Assembly: GCF_002899945.2 (NCBI RefSeq)
Contig: NZ_PPEG02000003.1
Span: 496,001-560,000, forward strand
Length of the DNA stretch: 64,000 bases
Direction: 5' to 3'
Source of the DNA: Chryseobacterium viscerum
Lineage (GTDB): Bacteria; Bacteroidota; Bacteroidia; Flavobacteriales; Weeksellaceae
The translations under genes were made by a program, and so were the position numbers. The notes under the pieces are model-generated. The model did not search any database and was not told the DNA's origin. It saw nothing but the letters and a program-made list of their open reading frames with translations. Every line of letters starts with the position of its first letter. Positions within the stretch are counted from its first letter, which is position 1. Below are positions 25,792 through 35,870 of this stretch, piece after piece.

Positions 25792-27750
25792 TTATAGTTT
25801 TACTTTTTTATGAATGACTTTTCCGTTAGAAAGAGTGACTTGTACCAGATATACACCCGGTTCTAAATTTCTGGATTCAAATAGTGGTTTGTTAACTTCC
25901 TGCTGAACAACCAGAGAACCGGAAATACTGTAAATGCTGATGTTTTTAATATCATTGCCGGCTTTGGCAATGATGTGCTGTTTTTGGGTAAAGATATCCG
26001 TATTACTTTCGGAAGATGGTGTACCGCCAATTGCTTTATTGAACTGAAGATTATAATATGGAGTAACCACTTCAAAAGTGTAGTTTTTATTCTCCAGATC
26101 CTGCAAACTGATTCCTCCGGCTTCACGGTATTGTTTCTGAGAAATGCTTTTGACCAGCGTTTTACTTTCATCAAAAATATAGACAGCAGAAAGTTCATCC
26201 TGATCAACTTTTAACTGTAGAACAGTTGGCGTTGCAGATTGTACGATTTCGTTTTCAGAAACCTCTTTAGGAGTGTTTTTGATGTATGGAATTATTTTAT
26301 TTTCATTATTTTCTGATACTTTCAACAGGTAAACTCCATCTTTTAAAGTAGATAAGTTGCGGTCAGTTGCCGTTCTGCTCTGTATTTTTTCTTTATTGAA
26401 ATCTGTAATCTCAACCAGTTCCATAGCACCGAGATCAGGTTTTATCTGAGAAGGTAGCAGAGTAGTTTTTTCATTAGTTTTCTCTGCTGACTGCTTCCCG
26501 AAAATGGATCCCGCAATCGCCCATTCATTAAGAAGTCCGCCGCTTCTCAAAGTATTGAATTTGACATTGGAAGCCAACGTGAAAGGCAGAATTCCTCCTA
26601 CATGTCCGATAGGTCCCCAGTAAAAAGAGTCCAGTTTGTACTTGTTCAGATCCCACCATGCATAATATCCACGCTGAACATCGATGGTTTTGGAAGTGTT
26701 TTCAGGCGGAATGGCCAGATCTACAGTAGAATGCCCCAGTGTCATAGGCGTTTTATTGTACCAATCGTAGACATCCTTTGGCTTCATACATTGTCTGAGT
26801 TTATTATTGGGATTATTGGTGACATCGTTTACAAAGTTGGGTGTAAATAACTTTCGCCATATCACAGGGCCCCATAAAAGACCTCCATTATCCTGAACAA
26901 CATGATAATTATACTTATCAAGATATTCTGCAGAAATAACTTCCGAAATGTTGTTATTATAGGTTTTATATCCTGTGTTGTTGCAGGTATGAAGAACATT
27001 GGCAAGGAATGAGGTAAACGGATAAATATCTTTTTCCAGAACTCCCTTATTTAAGGTTACTCCAGAGAAATCATAAGGACCGTCACCCATATAGGCGTAT
27101 TTAAATTTGATATTATTAGGATTCGAAATGCTTAATCTTTTTAAAGTAGACATCGCAGCATGAGCTCCCTGGGAATATCCGGCTAAAAAGTACTCATCAT
27201 AGCGTTTAATCCCAACTTGTGCCAATACTTTATTAGCCGCTGTAATAAAGTCAATGGTAGCCCCTGCTTCAGTGGCATAGTCTACATAAGGATGAACCCC
27301 GTCACCAGTTCCCATTCCTACATAGTCAGGTGCCATTAAAATATAGCCATTGAGTACGTAAGACAGTTCAACAACAAATCCTGCAGTTAAAGTTCCCTTG
27401 AAATTAGACGGAACATTATGTCTGCTGTCTGTTGTTCCGTGATCTGATACAACGGTTGATAATTTAAATCCTACATTAGGATACATCAGCAGTCCGGTGG
27501 CTTTTACAAGAACATTATTTTCATTTTTGGTGTAATAAGTAATCTTGTACCCTTTTAAACCGACATTAAAACCGTTGAGGTAATTGGCAAATTCCGGAGC
27601 ATCCTGCTCACCCAGATTATTGGCAATAAAATTGATGACTCCCTGTGGCGTTAAATCCAGTTTCTGTTCAGCACTTACCAGATCTCCTGCTTGCTGTGCA
27701 AAGTAGAATGGAGCGGTAAGACCCATTAAAATAGTCGTAATTTTTTTCAT
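25792..27750 (-). CDS. Secreted alpha/beta-hydrolase (esterase/lipase) with T9SS sorting domain
   Basis: 652 residues: signal peptide (ends PFYFAQ), alpha/beta-hydrolase domain (about 60-400) with nucleophile S193 in AGYSQGAHAAM and oxyanion region VVSDHGTT, a linker, and a type A T9SS C-terminal domain (about 575-652; SIYSISGSLV, then GVYLVQVTLSNGKVIHKKVKL). The hydrolase resembles secretory lipase/prolyl-oligopeptidase-type proteins; the substrate is unclear. Exported through T9SS and probably anchored or released at the surface. The promoter box TATTTTTG is the complement of 27798-27805. Monocistronic, closed by its own hairpin. Confidence 0.9.
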   Translation of the reverse strand: MKKITTILMGLTAPFYFAQQAGDLVSAEQKLDLTPQGVINFIANNLGEQDAPEFANYLNGFNVGLKGYKITYYTKNENNVLVKATGLLMYPNVGFKLSTVVSDHGTTDSRHNVPSNFKGTLTAGFVVELSYVLNGYILMAPDYVGMGTGDGVHPYVDYATEAGATIDFITAANKVLAQVGIKRYDEYFLAGYSQGAHAAMSTLKRLSISNPNNIKFKYAYMGDGPYDFSGVTLNKGVLEKDIYPFTSFLANVLHTCNNTGYKTYNNNISEVISAEYLDKYNYHVVQDNGGLLWGPVIWRKLFTPNFVNDVTNNPNNKLRQCMKPKDVYDWYNKTPMTLGHSTVDLAIPPENTSKTIDVQRGYYAWWDLNKYKLDSFYWGPIGHVGGILPFTLASNVKFNTLRSGGLLNEWAIAGSIFGKQSAEKTNEKTTLLPSQIKPDLGAMELVEITDFNKEKIQSRTATDRNLSTLKDGVYLLKVSENNENKIIPYIKNTPKEVSENEIVQSATPTVLQLKVDQDELSAVYIFDESKTLVKSISQKQYREAGGISLQDLENKNYTFEVVTPYYNLQFNKAIGGTPSSESNTDIFTQKQHIIAKAGNDIKNISIYSISGSLVVQQEVNKPLFESRNLEPGVYLVQVTLSNGKVIHKKVKL

Positions 27751-27861
27751 ATTGATGATTTTTTGTGTTCATTAAGGTAATAACTTTAACAAATAGACAA
27801 AAATATTATAGCATCAATAATTATTCATTGAATATCAATTCTCTGTAAAGTGAGTAAAATA

Positions 27862-27890
27862 AAAGAGTCTGGCCGAAGGCCAGACTCTTT
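27862..27890 (-). terminator. Terminator after acyl-CoA dehydrogenase gene
   Basis: Perfect 13-bp stem AAAGAGTCTGGCC / GGCCAGACTCTTT with a 3-nt loop, 20 nt past the stop at 27911. Confidence 0.85.
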
Positions 27891-27910
27891 CTTTATATTT
27901 TTGTCTTTCT

Positions 27911-29089
27911 TTAAAAAGCGTTGATTCCTGTAATATCTAATCCGGTGATCAGCAAGTGAACGTCATGTGTTCCCTCATAAGTGATCACAGATTCTAAGTT
28001 AGCAGCGTGTCTCATCATTGGGAATTCACCCATGATTCCCATACCACCAAGGATCTGTCTGGATTCTCTGGCAATTTCAATCGCCATATTTACGTTGTTA
28101 CGTTTAGCCATAGAAATCTGAGCCGGAGTTGCTTTGTGAGCATTTTTAAGATTTCCTAACTGAAGGCATAATAACTGAGCTTTTGTAATCTCTGTTAAGA
28201 ATTCAGCCAGTTTTTTCTGTTGAAGCTGGTAAGAAGCGATTGGTTTTCCAAACTGTTTTCTTTCCTTAGAATACTGAACAGCAGTACAGTGGCAGTCAAT
28301 AGCAGCACCGATTACTCCCCATGAAATTCCATATCTTGCAGAGTTCAGACAAGATAAAGGTCCTTTTAATCCTGTTACTCCAGGAAGAAGGTTCTCTTTC
28401 GGAACTTTTACATTATTAAATACCAGTTCTCCGGTTTTAGAAGCTCTTAAGCTCCATTTATTATGAGTTTCAGGAGTCGTGAATCCTTCCATTCCTCTTT
28501 CAACGATCAATCCCTGTACTTTTCCTTCCTCATTTTTTGCCCATACCACAGCGATATCGCATAGGGGAGAGTTGGTGATCCACATTTTAGCCCCATTCAA
28601 AAGATAATGGTCTCCCATATCTTTAAAATAAGTTTCCATAGAACTTGGGTCTGAACCATGGTTAGGCTCTGTCAATCCAAAAGATCCGATCATTTCTCCG
28701 GCAGCAAGCTTAGGAAGATATTTCATTTTCTGCTCCTCAGAACCGAATTCATTGATAGGAAACATCACCAAAGAGCTCTGTACCGAAGCAGCAGAACGTA
28801 CTGCGGAATCTCCTCTTTCCAATTCCTGCATAATCAGACCATAAGAAATCTGGTCTAATCCTGAACCGCCATACTCAACCGGGATATAAGGTCCCAATGC
28901 TCCGATTTTCCCCAATTCTCTCATAAGATTAGGAATATCTGTATGATTTTGAGCGGCCTGATCAATCTGCGGCATTACAAAACTTTCAACCCAGTCTCTT
29001 ACAGATTGGCGGATTAGTTTGTGTTCTTCAGTAAGTAAAGCATCAATTCCATAATAATCAGGGATGCTTGTAAGAGGATAATATGACAT
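27911..29089 (-). CDS. Acyl-CoA dehydrogenase, glutaryl-CoA dehydrogenase type
   Basis: 392-residue FAD-dependent acyl-CoA dehydrogenase. Signature segments are FGLTEPNHGSDPSSM (FAD/substrate loop), MWITNSP, and RESRQILGGMGIMGEF. The C-terminal ITYEGTHDVHLLITG places the catalytic base at E372, as in glutaryl-CoA dehydrogenases; SVQSSLVMFPI and the closing DITGINAF also match that subgroup more than straight-chain enzymes. Likely acts in lysine/tryptophan degradation through glutaryl-CoA, but decarboxylating activity cannot be confirmed from sequence alone. Stands alone on the minus strand. Confidence 0.88.
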   Translation of the reverse strand: MSYYPLTSIPDYYGIDALLTEEHKLIRQSVRDWVESFVMPQIDQAAQNHTDIPNLMRELGKIGALGPYIPVEYGGSGLDQISYGLIMQELERGDSAVRSAASVQSSLVMFPINEFGSEEQKMKYLPKLAAGEMIGSFGLTEPNHGSDPSSMETYFKDMGDHYLLNGAKMWITNSPLCDIAVVWAKNEEGKVQGLIVERGMEGFTTPETHNKWSLRASKTGELVFNNVKVPKENLLPGVTGLKGPLSCLNSARYGISWGVIGAAIDCHCTAVQYSKERKQFGKPIASYQLQQKKLAEFLTEITKAQLLCLQLGNLKNAHKATPAQISMAKRNNVNMAIEIARESRQILGGMGIMGEFPMMRHAANLESVITYEGTHDVHLLITGLDITGINAF

Positions 29090-29217
29090 GATTTTTTGAT
29101 TTGGTTAAAAATAGCATTTTTCGTGGTGTCTGAGAAATTTTTTTGAAAACTTATCTTGAGATTGGTTTTCAGACAGATAATGCCCTTTTTATTTGTTTAT
29201 AGGATAAATTCTACATT

Positions 29218-30006
29218 TTAAACCTCCTCATCATTAGAGATAGGATACTGATTCGTAGAATTATGAACTTCAGTTTTAAATTTATACAGATAAGGCGCTT
29301 TATTGGCCGAGCCGTCATACAGTTTTTCCATCCTGTCAAGGATATTTAAGCTTAAAATTTTACGCTGAAAATTATTTCTTCTGAATTTCTGTCCCAAAAT
29401 AGTTTCATAAAGAGACTGAAGATCTTTCATCGTAAATTTCTCAGGAAGCAGATTACTGGCTGCCACTTCCGTATTAATATTCATTCTAAGGTATTCTAAC
29501 CCGGTTTCTATGATTCGGTCATGGTCAAAAGCCATCTTGGGTAGGTTGTTGACCTCAAACCATTCACAGCTTTCATTGAAAGCATCAGGAAAAGTATTCG
29601 TCAATGAAAAGTCAATAAGACTGCAATATCCTACGGTAACAAATCGTTGAAAAATCCAGTGGTCTCCAGGAACTTCTATTCCTTTATTTTTAAGAAGAAT
29701 CTGATGAACATTATTTTCTGTACGGTCTATTCTTCCAAAAGTATGAAACTGCTTCAAAAATAAACCTTTAAGATGTGTTCTCTCATGTAAAACCCTTTCA
29801 GCAGCCTCTCTCAAATCTTCATCATTGAAAACAAAACCACCCGGAAGTGACCATAAATCAAGATCATGGTATTTTAAAAGAAGAACTTTCAAAATGTTAT
29901 TATGAAAGCCGAATATAGTGCAGTCAACAGATATATGGGCTACAAAATCTTTTGTATCGATAAGCTCCCGAAGTGTTTCTTTACTTTTTGTGTCTTTGAT
30001 TTTCAT
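29218..30006 (-). CDS. NrtR-type NUDIX-domain transcriptional regulator
   Basis: 262 residues: N-terminal NUDIX domain (about 20-150) and C-terminal winged helix (about 165-245). The NUDIX box at 57-79 keeps G57, E63, R71 and E75 but has V72, R76 and H78 where catalytic Glu, Glu and Gly are expected, so it is probably a ligand sensor and not a hydrolase. Start ATG 30004-30006 was chosen over an upstream in-frame codon that overlaps the transporter gene. It lies 16 nt after the MFS gene and divergent to SusC; Bacteroidota members of this family (AraR-like) control sugar-use genes, so it likely regulates the adjacent glucan locus. Confidence 0.87.
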   Translation of the reverse strand: MKIKDTKSKETLRELIDTKDFVAHISVDCTIFGFHNNILKVLLLKYHDLDLWSLPGGFVFNDEDLREAAERVLHERTHLKGLFLKQFHTFGRIDRTENNVHQILLKNKGIEVPGDHWIFQRFVTVGYCSLIDFSLTNTFPDAFNESCEWFEVNNLPKMAFDHDRIIETGLEYLRMNINTEVAASNLLPEKFTMKDLQSLYETILGQKFRRNNFQRKILSLNILDRMEKLYDGSANKAPYLYKFKTEVHNSTNQYPISNDEEV

Positions 30007-30022
30007 GGCAGTAAAAATAAAA

Positions 30023-31207
30023 CTATTTTCTTTTTGAAACATTAAAAAAGACAAAACTAATCCCAAAAAGAAGAATTACAGAAAATAAAATATATAAAGG
30101 ATAGAAATTTAAAAGTTTTTTTTCAAATAGTATTGCCATAATAATAGAGCTGACAGAGCTGCCCAGAGAAGAGAAAATAACAATAAGTGAAGTAAAAAGA
30201 TTGACCTTTTCTTTATCAACCTGGGCAATCATTTTCGAATTGATGACAGGATAAAGGGGAGATAAGAATAAACCTATTACTGGAAATAAAAATAGTATCA
30301 ATCTTGAATTTACAGATTCAAAATATTGGATTCCTAAAATAATTAGCAGCAATGCTATAATGAAAGCCATGCAGGAAATATAGTAATTTGGTAATGAAAA
30401 CCTTCGGATGATATTCGCTGTTATTGTTCTTCCTGCATATGAAAATACCGCAAGGAAAGAGGTGGCCTGAAGGGCAAAGAATGAATTGACTTTCAGGTGG
30501 TTTTTATAAAAAGACGGAAGCCATGAATTGAATCCCTGTTCTACAAAAACAATAGAAAAAACGACTCCCAGAAATAAAATTACGGTAGGGGTCGTAAATC
30601 CTGATAGTTCAGAAAAGATACTCTTATTTTCCAGGGGTTTGGATTCTGATATGTCAATCTTTGAAAGCAAAAAAATAGTGATTGCAGATAAGAAAGCGAT
30701 AATTAAAAAACAAAATTTCCAATATTCAGAATAAGAACTGGATATCACCCATCCAAAAAAGGTATTGACGACAAAAATTCCGATCATAAAAGAAGCTTCC
30801 ACATTATTCATCGTTTTTGCCAGTGACTTTTCATCCGAAATATTGTTTCTGATGATCCCAAAGACACAGATCTTGCCAATAGCAAAACACGCTCCGATGA
30901 TGGCAAACCACAGCTTAAAAAACCAGAAAACCTCTATAAACGGAAGAAGGCAAGAACAAAGCCCGACAATGACCAAAGCCGATATCAACGCTTTCTTCGT
31001 TCCTGTTTTGTTAATAAAACCTACTGCAAAAAGAGAAATAAAAGCAATGGGCAAGTCTTTGAAAGATTCTAAAAGTCCCAGTTCTCCGTAGGTTACTTTT
31101 TCTTCAGACAACTGCAAAATGATAAGTCCCATACAGTTCAGAACCATTGAAAAAATAAGAAAGGAAAGTTTTAAAGGAAGAGAAATTTTAGAAAGCTTGA
31201 TGACCAT
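30023..31207 (-). CDS. MFS transporter, probable sugar importer
   Basis: 394 residues with 12 predicted transmembrane helices in two six-helix bundles. Major facilitator superfamily, similar in layout to FucP/glucose-type permeases of Bacteroidota. The inner-membrane location and the position between the NUDIX regulator and SusC suggest uptake of glucose or gentio-oligosaccharide released by the locus enzymes. A TATCTTCG box (complement of 31259-31266) one base off TAnnTTTG is the likely promoter. Substrate is inferred from context only. Confidence 0.85.
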   Translation of the reverse strand: MVIKLSKISLPLKLSFLIFSMVLNCMGLIILQLSEEKVTYGELGLLESFKDLPIAFISLFAVGFINKTGTKKALISALVIVGLCSCLLPFIEVFWFFKLWFAIIGACFAIGKICVFGIIRNNISDEKSLAKTMNNVEASFMIGIFVVNTFFGWVISSSYSEYWKFCFLIIAFLSAITIFLLSKIDISESKPLENKSIFSELSGFTTPTVILFLGVVFSIVFVEQGFNSWLPSFYKNHLKVNSFFALQATSFLAVFSYAGRTITANIIRRFSLPNYYISCMAFIIALLLIILGIQYFESVNSRLILFLFPVIGLFLSPLYPVINSKMIAQVDKEKVNLFTSLIVIFSSLGSSVSSIIMAILFEKKLLNFYPLYILFSVILLFGISFVFFNVSKRK

Positions 31208-31352
31208 TTTGGGAGACTTCTTTATTGTTTTTTTTTGAAATTTTATGAAATATTGATGCGAAGATAGGGCTTCTAACCCTGAAAAATAAAAGAAAAATTA
31301 AAATATTTATGAATAGAATGTTAATTAATTGAAAAAAAATATATTTTTATTG

Positions 31353-31365
31353 TCTCAATTTGAGA
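31353..31365. promoter_or_regulatory. Candidate operator between transporter and SusC
   Basis: Perfect palindrome TCTCAA-T-TTGAGA 19 nt before the SusC start, in the divergent control region of the glucan locus; a candidate site for the NUDIX regulator (inference). The remaining gap is AT-rich. Confidence 0.4.
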
Positions 31366-31383
31366 ATTAAACAATAACTGTAT

Positions 31384-34305
31384 ATGAGTGTAATAATATC
31401 AAGAAGCGTAGGAGTGGTTGCCGTCCTCTATTTTACGGCCAACTTCAGTGCCCAGACCACCAAGGCGAAGGACACACTTGCTAAAGAAAACAAAATAGAC
31501 GAAGTTGTAGTCATCGGGTATGGTACTCAGAAAAAGAGTAATGTGACGGGAGCTATAGCTAGTATTAAAGCCAGCGACATAGAGAATATTCCATCTGGTA
31601 AGCCGGAACAGGTATTACAGGGAAGGGCAGCGGGCGTTTCGGTGGTAACGAATTCTGGACAGCCTGGGGCTGCTGCTACAGTACGTGTAAGGGGTATTAC
31701 CAGCTTTGGGGCAGGAAGTAACAGTCCATTGTGGGTAGTAGATGGTATTGTTGTAGACAATATCGGATGGCTTAATCAATCTGATATAGAAAGTATTGAA
31801 GTCTTAAAAGATGGAGCTTCGTCTGCCATCTATGGAGTTTCTGCGGCAAAAGGGGTAATTCTAGTTACCACTAAAAAAGGGAAAAAAGGAAAACTGACTC
31901 TTTCTTATAATGGGTTTTATGGTTTTTCAAATGCTTCAAAAAAACTGGATCTCTTAGATGCTACACAATATGCCAAAATCATCAATGAAGGTTTTGTTAA
32001 TGATGGAGGTGCTCCGAGGTTTACTAACCCAGAATCACTCGGAAAAGGAACAAACTGGCAGGATGCTATTTTCGGAACAGGTGAAAAATCTTCTCATGAA
32101 GTAAGCATTACGGGAGGAAATGAAAAGTCGACATACTACACCTCATTCGGCTATTTTGATCAGTCAGGTATTGTAATGAGTGATATCTCTAATTACAAAA
32201 GAATCAATGCCAGATTTAACTCAACACATAAAGTTACAGACTATCTGACGATAGGTCAAACCTTTGCATATACCCACGTGAAATCTCAGGGAATAAGTGC
32301 AAATGAAGAATACGGAGGGCCATTAGCATCAGCAGTTAACTTAGATCCTACTACTCCGGTTGTTGTAACAGATTGGTCAATGGTAGATCCTAGTGGTTAT
32401 ACCAATCCTTACATTATTCGTGATCCTGAAGGACGTCCTTATGGAATTTCCAGATATGTAAATCAGGAAATGACAAACCCGCAGGCTTTTCGTCACATAC
32501 AACAAGGCAATTATAACTGGTCAGATGATTTCGTAGGAAATGTTTTTGCTGAACTTAAGTTTCTTGATCATTTCACATTTAAGTCCAGCTTGAATGGAAA
32601 GAAATCCTATTGGGGAAGCCGTACTTTTACACCGAAATATTATTTAAGTCCTAATTATAACAATACAAGTTTCAACAGCTTGAATAAGGTGGAAGAAAAT
32701 AAATTCGAATGGAGTATGGAAAATACTTTAACCTATCAGAATAAGTTCGGAGATCACAATATCAACATCATGGTAGGCCAGGGAGTTTACCGATATAATA
32801 TTGCTGGTGGAACCAGTCTTACATATAGTAATCTGCCTATTGATAATTGGCAGGATGCTTCCTTCAACTTTAATATTCCGCAGGATAATATTACTGCTAC
32901 AGGATGGGATGGGATTCAAACCCGTAAAGCATCTTATTTTGGTAGGATTATTTATGATTATGCAGACAAATACTTATTTACAGGAACAATTCGTAGAGAT
33001 GGTTCTTCAAAATTTGCTACCAATCAGCATTGGGGAACTTTCCCATCTATGTCTTTAGGATGGAATATTCATAAGGAAAATTTCTGGCCTGAAAATAAGA
33101 TCGTTAATAACGTAAAATTAAGAGGGGGTTACGGTGTTTTAGGAAATGATGAGATGGATAATTTCAGATTCGCAAGTTTCATGGTTTCCGGAAGCAACTA
33201 TACCAATTCTGGTAATAATATCATCATTGGTTATGCACCAAGTACGTTGGAAAACCCAAACCTGAAATGGGAGCAGACCAGCCAGTTGAATATTGCAGCT
33301 GATTTAAAATTATTCAATAATTTCACTCTTACCGCAGATTGGTACAAAAAGAAAACAACAGATATCCTTAGACAAATCAATATTCCCGGCTATGTAGGAG
33401 TTCCTAATTTACCTTGGTCAAATGTAGGAGATATGGAGAACACAGGAATAGAACTTGAACTGGGGTACAAAAAGAACTGGGAGGATTTCGGTATCTCAAT
33501 TAATGGTAATTTCGCTACAATAAAAAACAAAGTTCTTAGACTTGAAGACGACATTCAATACTTCAACCTGGCTTCTTTCCAGACAATGGGAGCTGTTTCA
33601 AGAGTTGAGGTAGGACAGCCTTACGGATCATTTTACGGACAAACTTATAGTGGTGTTTTCCAAAACCAGGCACAAATCGACAATTATGTAAATTCAAATG
33701 GAGTAAAACTATTACCTGATGCAAAACCGGGAGACTTTATCTGGCAAGACAACAACGGAGATGGTAAAATTGATGATAATGACAAAGTAAACTTGGGAAG
33801 CTCTATACCAAAATATACCTTCGGGCTTACTGTGAATCTTAATTATAAGAATTTTGATTTGATGATGTTTGCACAAGGACAGGCTGGTAACAAAATTTTC
33901 CAGGGTCTGAGAAGATTGGATATGCTTGATACTAATTACCAGACAAGAATTTTAGACAGATGGACGGGGGAAGGATCTACTAATGACAATCCAAGAGTTA
34001 CTCGTAATGACCCTAACCATAACTATTCATGGATGTCAAATTATTACCTGCAGAAAGGAGATTATGTACGGTTGAAAATTGTTCAGCTAGGATATACAAT
34101 TCCTAAGGATGTTACCCAACGTTTCGGAATGAGTAAAGTAAGACTGTATATCACAGGAGAAAACCTTGTTACTTTCACAAAATATACGGGATATGATCCG
34201 GAAATTGCAGGAAGAAACAATTCTGAACAGGATATTATTGGTGTCGACAGAGCTTACTATCCACAAGCCAGAACATTCCTGATAGGGGCTAATATTCAAT
34301 TTTAA
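31384..34305 (+). CDS. SusC/RagA-type TonB-linked outer-membrane transporter
   Basis: 973 residues; glycan importer working with the SusD-like lipoprotein that follows. Signal peptide to about residue 24, TonB-box segment IDEVVVIGYGTQKK (about 38-51), plug with GKPEQVLQGRAAGVSV, VRVRGITSF and VLKDGASSAIYG, then a large barrel ending in a strand (TFLIGANIQF). Most SusC proteins carry an N-terminal carboxypeptidase-regulatory-like domain of about 80 residues before the TonB box; here it is missing. Stop and SusD start overlap by one base (TAATG). First gene of the plus-strand glucan operon. Confidence 0.95.
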   Translation: MSVIISRSVGVVAVLYFTANFSAQTTKAKDTLAKENKIDEVVVIGYGTQKKSNVTGAIASIKASDIENIPSGKPEQVLQGRAAGVSVVTNSGQPGAAATVRVRGITSFGAGSNSPLWVVDGIVVDNIGWLNQSDIESIEVLKDGASSAIYGVSAAKGVILVTTKKGKKGKLTLSYNGFYGFSNASKKLDLLDATQYAKIINEGFVNDGGAPRFTNPESLGKGTNWQDAIFGTGEKSSHEVSITGGNEKSTYYTSFGYFDQSGIVMSDISNYKRINARFNSTHKVTDYLTIGQTFAYTHVKSQGISANEEYGGPLASAVNLDPTTPVVVTDWSMVDPSGYTNPYIIRDPEGRPYGISRYVNQEMTNPQAFRHIQQGNYNWSDDFVGNVFAELKFLDHFTFKSSLNGKKSYWGSRTFTPKYYLSPNYNNTSFNSLNKVEENKFEWSMENTLTYQNKFGDHNINIMVGQGVYRYNIAGGTSLTYSNLPIDNWQDASFNFNIPQDNITATGWDGIQTRKASYFGRIIYDYADKYLFTGTIRRDGSSKFATNQHWGTFPSMSLGWNIHKENFWPENKIVNNVKLRGGYGVLGNDEMDNFRFASFMVSGSNYTNSGNNIIIGYAPSTLENPNLKWEQTSQLNIAADLKLFNNFTLTADWYKKKTTDILRQINIPGYVGVPNLPWSNVGDMENTGIELELGYKKNWEDFGISINGNFATIKNKVLRLEDDIQYFNLASFQTMGAVSRVEVGQPYGSFYGQTYSGVFQNQAQIDNYVNSNGVKLLPDAKPGDFIWQDNNGDGKIDDNDKVNLGSSIPKYTFGLTVNLNYKNFDLMMFAQGQAGNKIFQGLRRLDMLDTNYQTRILDRWTGEGSTNDNPRVTRNDPNHNYSWMSNYYLQKGDYVRLKIVQLGYTIPKDVTQRFGMSKVRLYITGENLVTFTKYTGYDPEIAGRNNSEQDIIGVDRAYYPQARTFLIGANIQF

Positions 34306-35867
34306 TGACCAACAAAATGAAAAATAAAAATTTTATATATAAAGGACTTGCCGTTGCGTTTCTGACAGGTCTAAGTTTTACCAATATTGCTTGTAGTGAT
34401 TCGTATCTGGATAATGTACAGAATTCAGGATCTTTTAATACTGATTTGTATTTCCAGAATGAGCAGCAGTCTTTTAGTGCATTGGTTTCCGTGTATGACA
34501 TTTTAAGAAAATATTCTGGCGGATTCGAGAATACAGTGACCTTTTTTAATGCAGGATCTGATGATTTTTATTCCGGTGGAGGAAATTCTAATGATGGAGC
34601 AGGTATTCAGGGACTAAACAATTATATGATCAATCCTAATACGGTACCTGCCAGCTACTGGAGAGACTACTATCAGGGAATTGCGCGTGCTAATCTTTTA
34701 ATAGAAAGAGTTCCGGGGGCTTCTATGAGTGATGATATTAAAAAAAGATATATTGCGGAAGCTAAAGTTCTTCGTTCATTGTATTATTTTGAACTGTTAA
34801 GGATGTTTGGAAATATTCCTTTGATCCTCAAATCAGTAAAATTCGATGATAACTACTGGAATGTTCCACAGGCTAAACCAAGTGATGTATATACACAGAT
34901 AGAAGGTGATATCAATGCTGCCATTCCAGATCTGATGATGGTATCAAGTGGTAATGATAAAGGCCGAATCACACAAGGAACAGCCAGAGCCATCTTAGGC
35001 AAAATCTATCTTTATGATAAAAAAATGCCTGAAGCAGCTGCACAGTTTTTAGAAGTAAATGGCACTCCTGGAGGAACCAGCCAGTATGGATACAAACTTG
35101 TGGCAAATTATGCAGACTTATTTAAAGTAGGACCTGAATTATCAGATCCGTATAAATTTTCAACAGAATCTATCCTTGAAGTAATGCATACCAATAAAGG
35201 AAACTCCGATTGGGGATTCTGGGGACAGGGTAAAGATGAAGGAAACTCTATCAATGTAATGGTAGGACCTCGTTCTTATTCACTAAAAAACATTCCGAAT
35301 AATAATGCACCTGATATCTATTCTGGCTGGGCTTTTAATACAGTAACAGAAAACTTTGTTGCTTTTATGCAGGGAGATCCAAGACTAAATGTGACTGTTT
35401 TTGATGCAAAAAAACTGGTAACAGATGGTAAAATCACTTACAGCCCGGCATTTGCAGATACAGGATATTTTTTAAATAAATATTTACCTACAAACAGCTT
35501 AAAAAGCTCACTTCCAGGTCCAGCCGAACTGAACTTCAGACAAAATTATATCGCTATAAGACTTGCAGATACCTATCTGATGGAAGCCGAAGCTTTAGGA
35601 GGTGCTGGAGGAAGAGCTCAGGCTTTGTTAGATGCAGTAAGAGCAAGAGTAGGTTTAACATCAGTTCCTGTTTCTTTACAGGCTGTTAAAGATGAAAGAA
35701 GAAGAGAACTTGCAGGAGAAGGTCACAGATGGTTTGACCTTGTAAGATGGGGAGATGCTCCTTCAAAGCTTTCATTCAAAGGATTTAAAGCAAATAAAAA
35801 CGAGATTCTTCCAATTCCATTCAATGAATTGCCGAATACTGCTTTAAAACAAAACCCAGGATACTAA
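34305..35867 (+). CDS. SusD/RagB-type glycan-binding lipoprotein
   Basis: 520 residues (516 if the ATG at 34317, MKNKNFIYKG, is used). Lipobox region SFTNIAC with Cys near 30, then SDSYLDNVQ, typical for SusD. TPR-like helices and the conserved C-terminal ERRRELAGEGHRWFDLVRWG motif and the ILPIPFNEL ending identify the family. It caps the SusC barrel and captures the oligosaccharide at the surface. Coupled to SusC by a one-base overlap and followed after 3 nt by the first GH30 gene. Confidence 0.96.
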   Translation: MTNKMKNKNFIYKGLAVAFLTGLSFTNIACSDSYLDNVQNSGSFNTDLYFQNEQQSFSALVSVYDILRKYSGGFENTVTFFNAGSDDFYSGGGNSNDGAGIQGLNNYMINPNTVPASYWRDYYQGIARANLLIERVPGASMSDDIKKRYIAEAKVLRSLYYFELLRMFGNIPLILKSVKFDDNYWNVPQAKPSDVYTQIEGDINAAIPDLMMVSSGNDKGRITQGTARAILGKIYLYDKKMPEAAAQFLEVNGTPGGTSQYGYKLVANYADLFKVGPELSDPYKFSTESILEVMHTNKGNSDWGFWGQGKDEGNSINVMVGPRSYSLKNIPNNNAPDIYSGWAFNTVTENFVAFMQGDPRLNVTVFDAKKLVTDGKITYSPAFADTGYFLNKYLPTNSLKSSLPGPAELNFRQNYIAIRLADTYLMEAEALGGAGGRAQALLDAVRARVGLTSVPVSLQAVKDERRRELAGEGHRWFDLVRWGDAPSKLSFKGFKANKNEILPIPFNELPNTALKQNPGY

Positions 35868-35870
35868 AAC

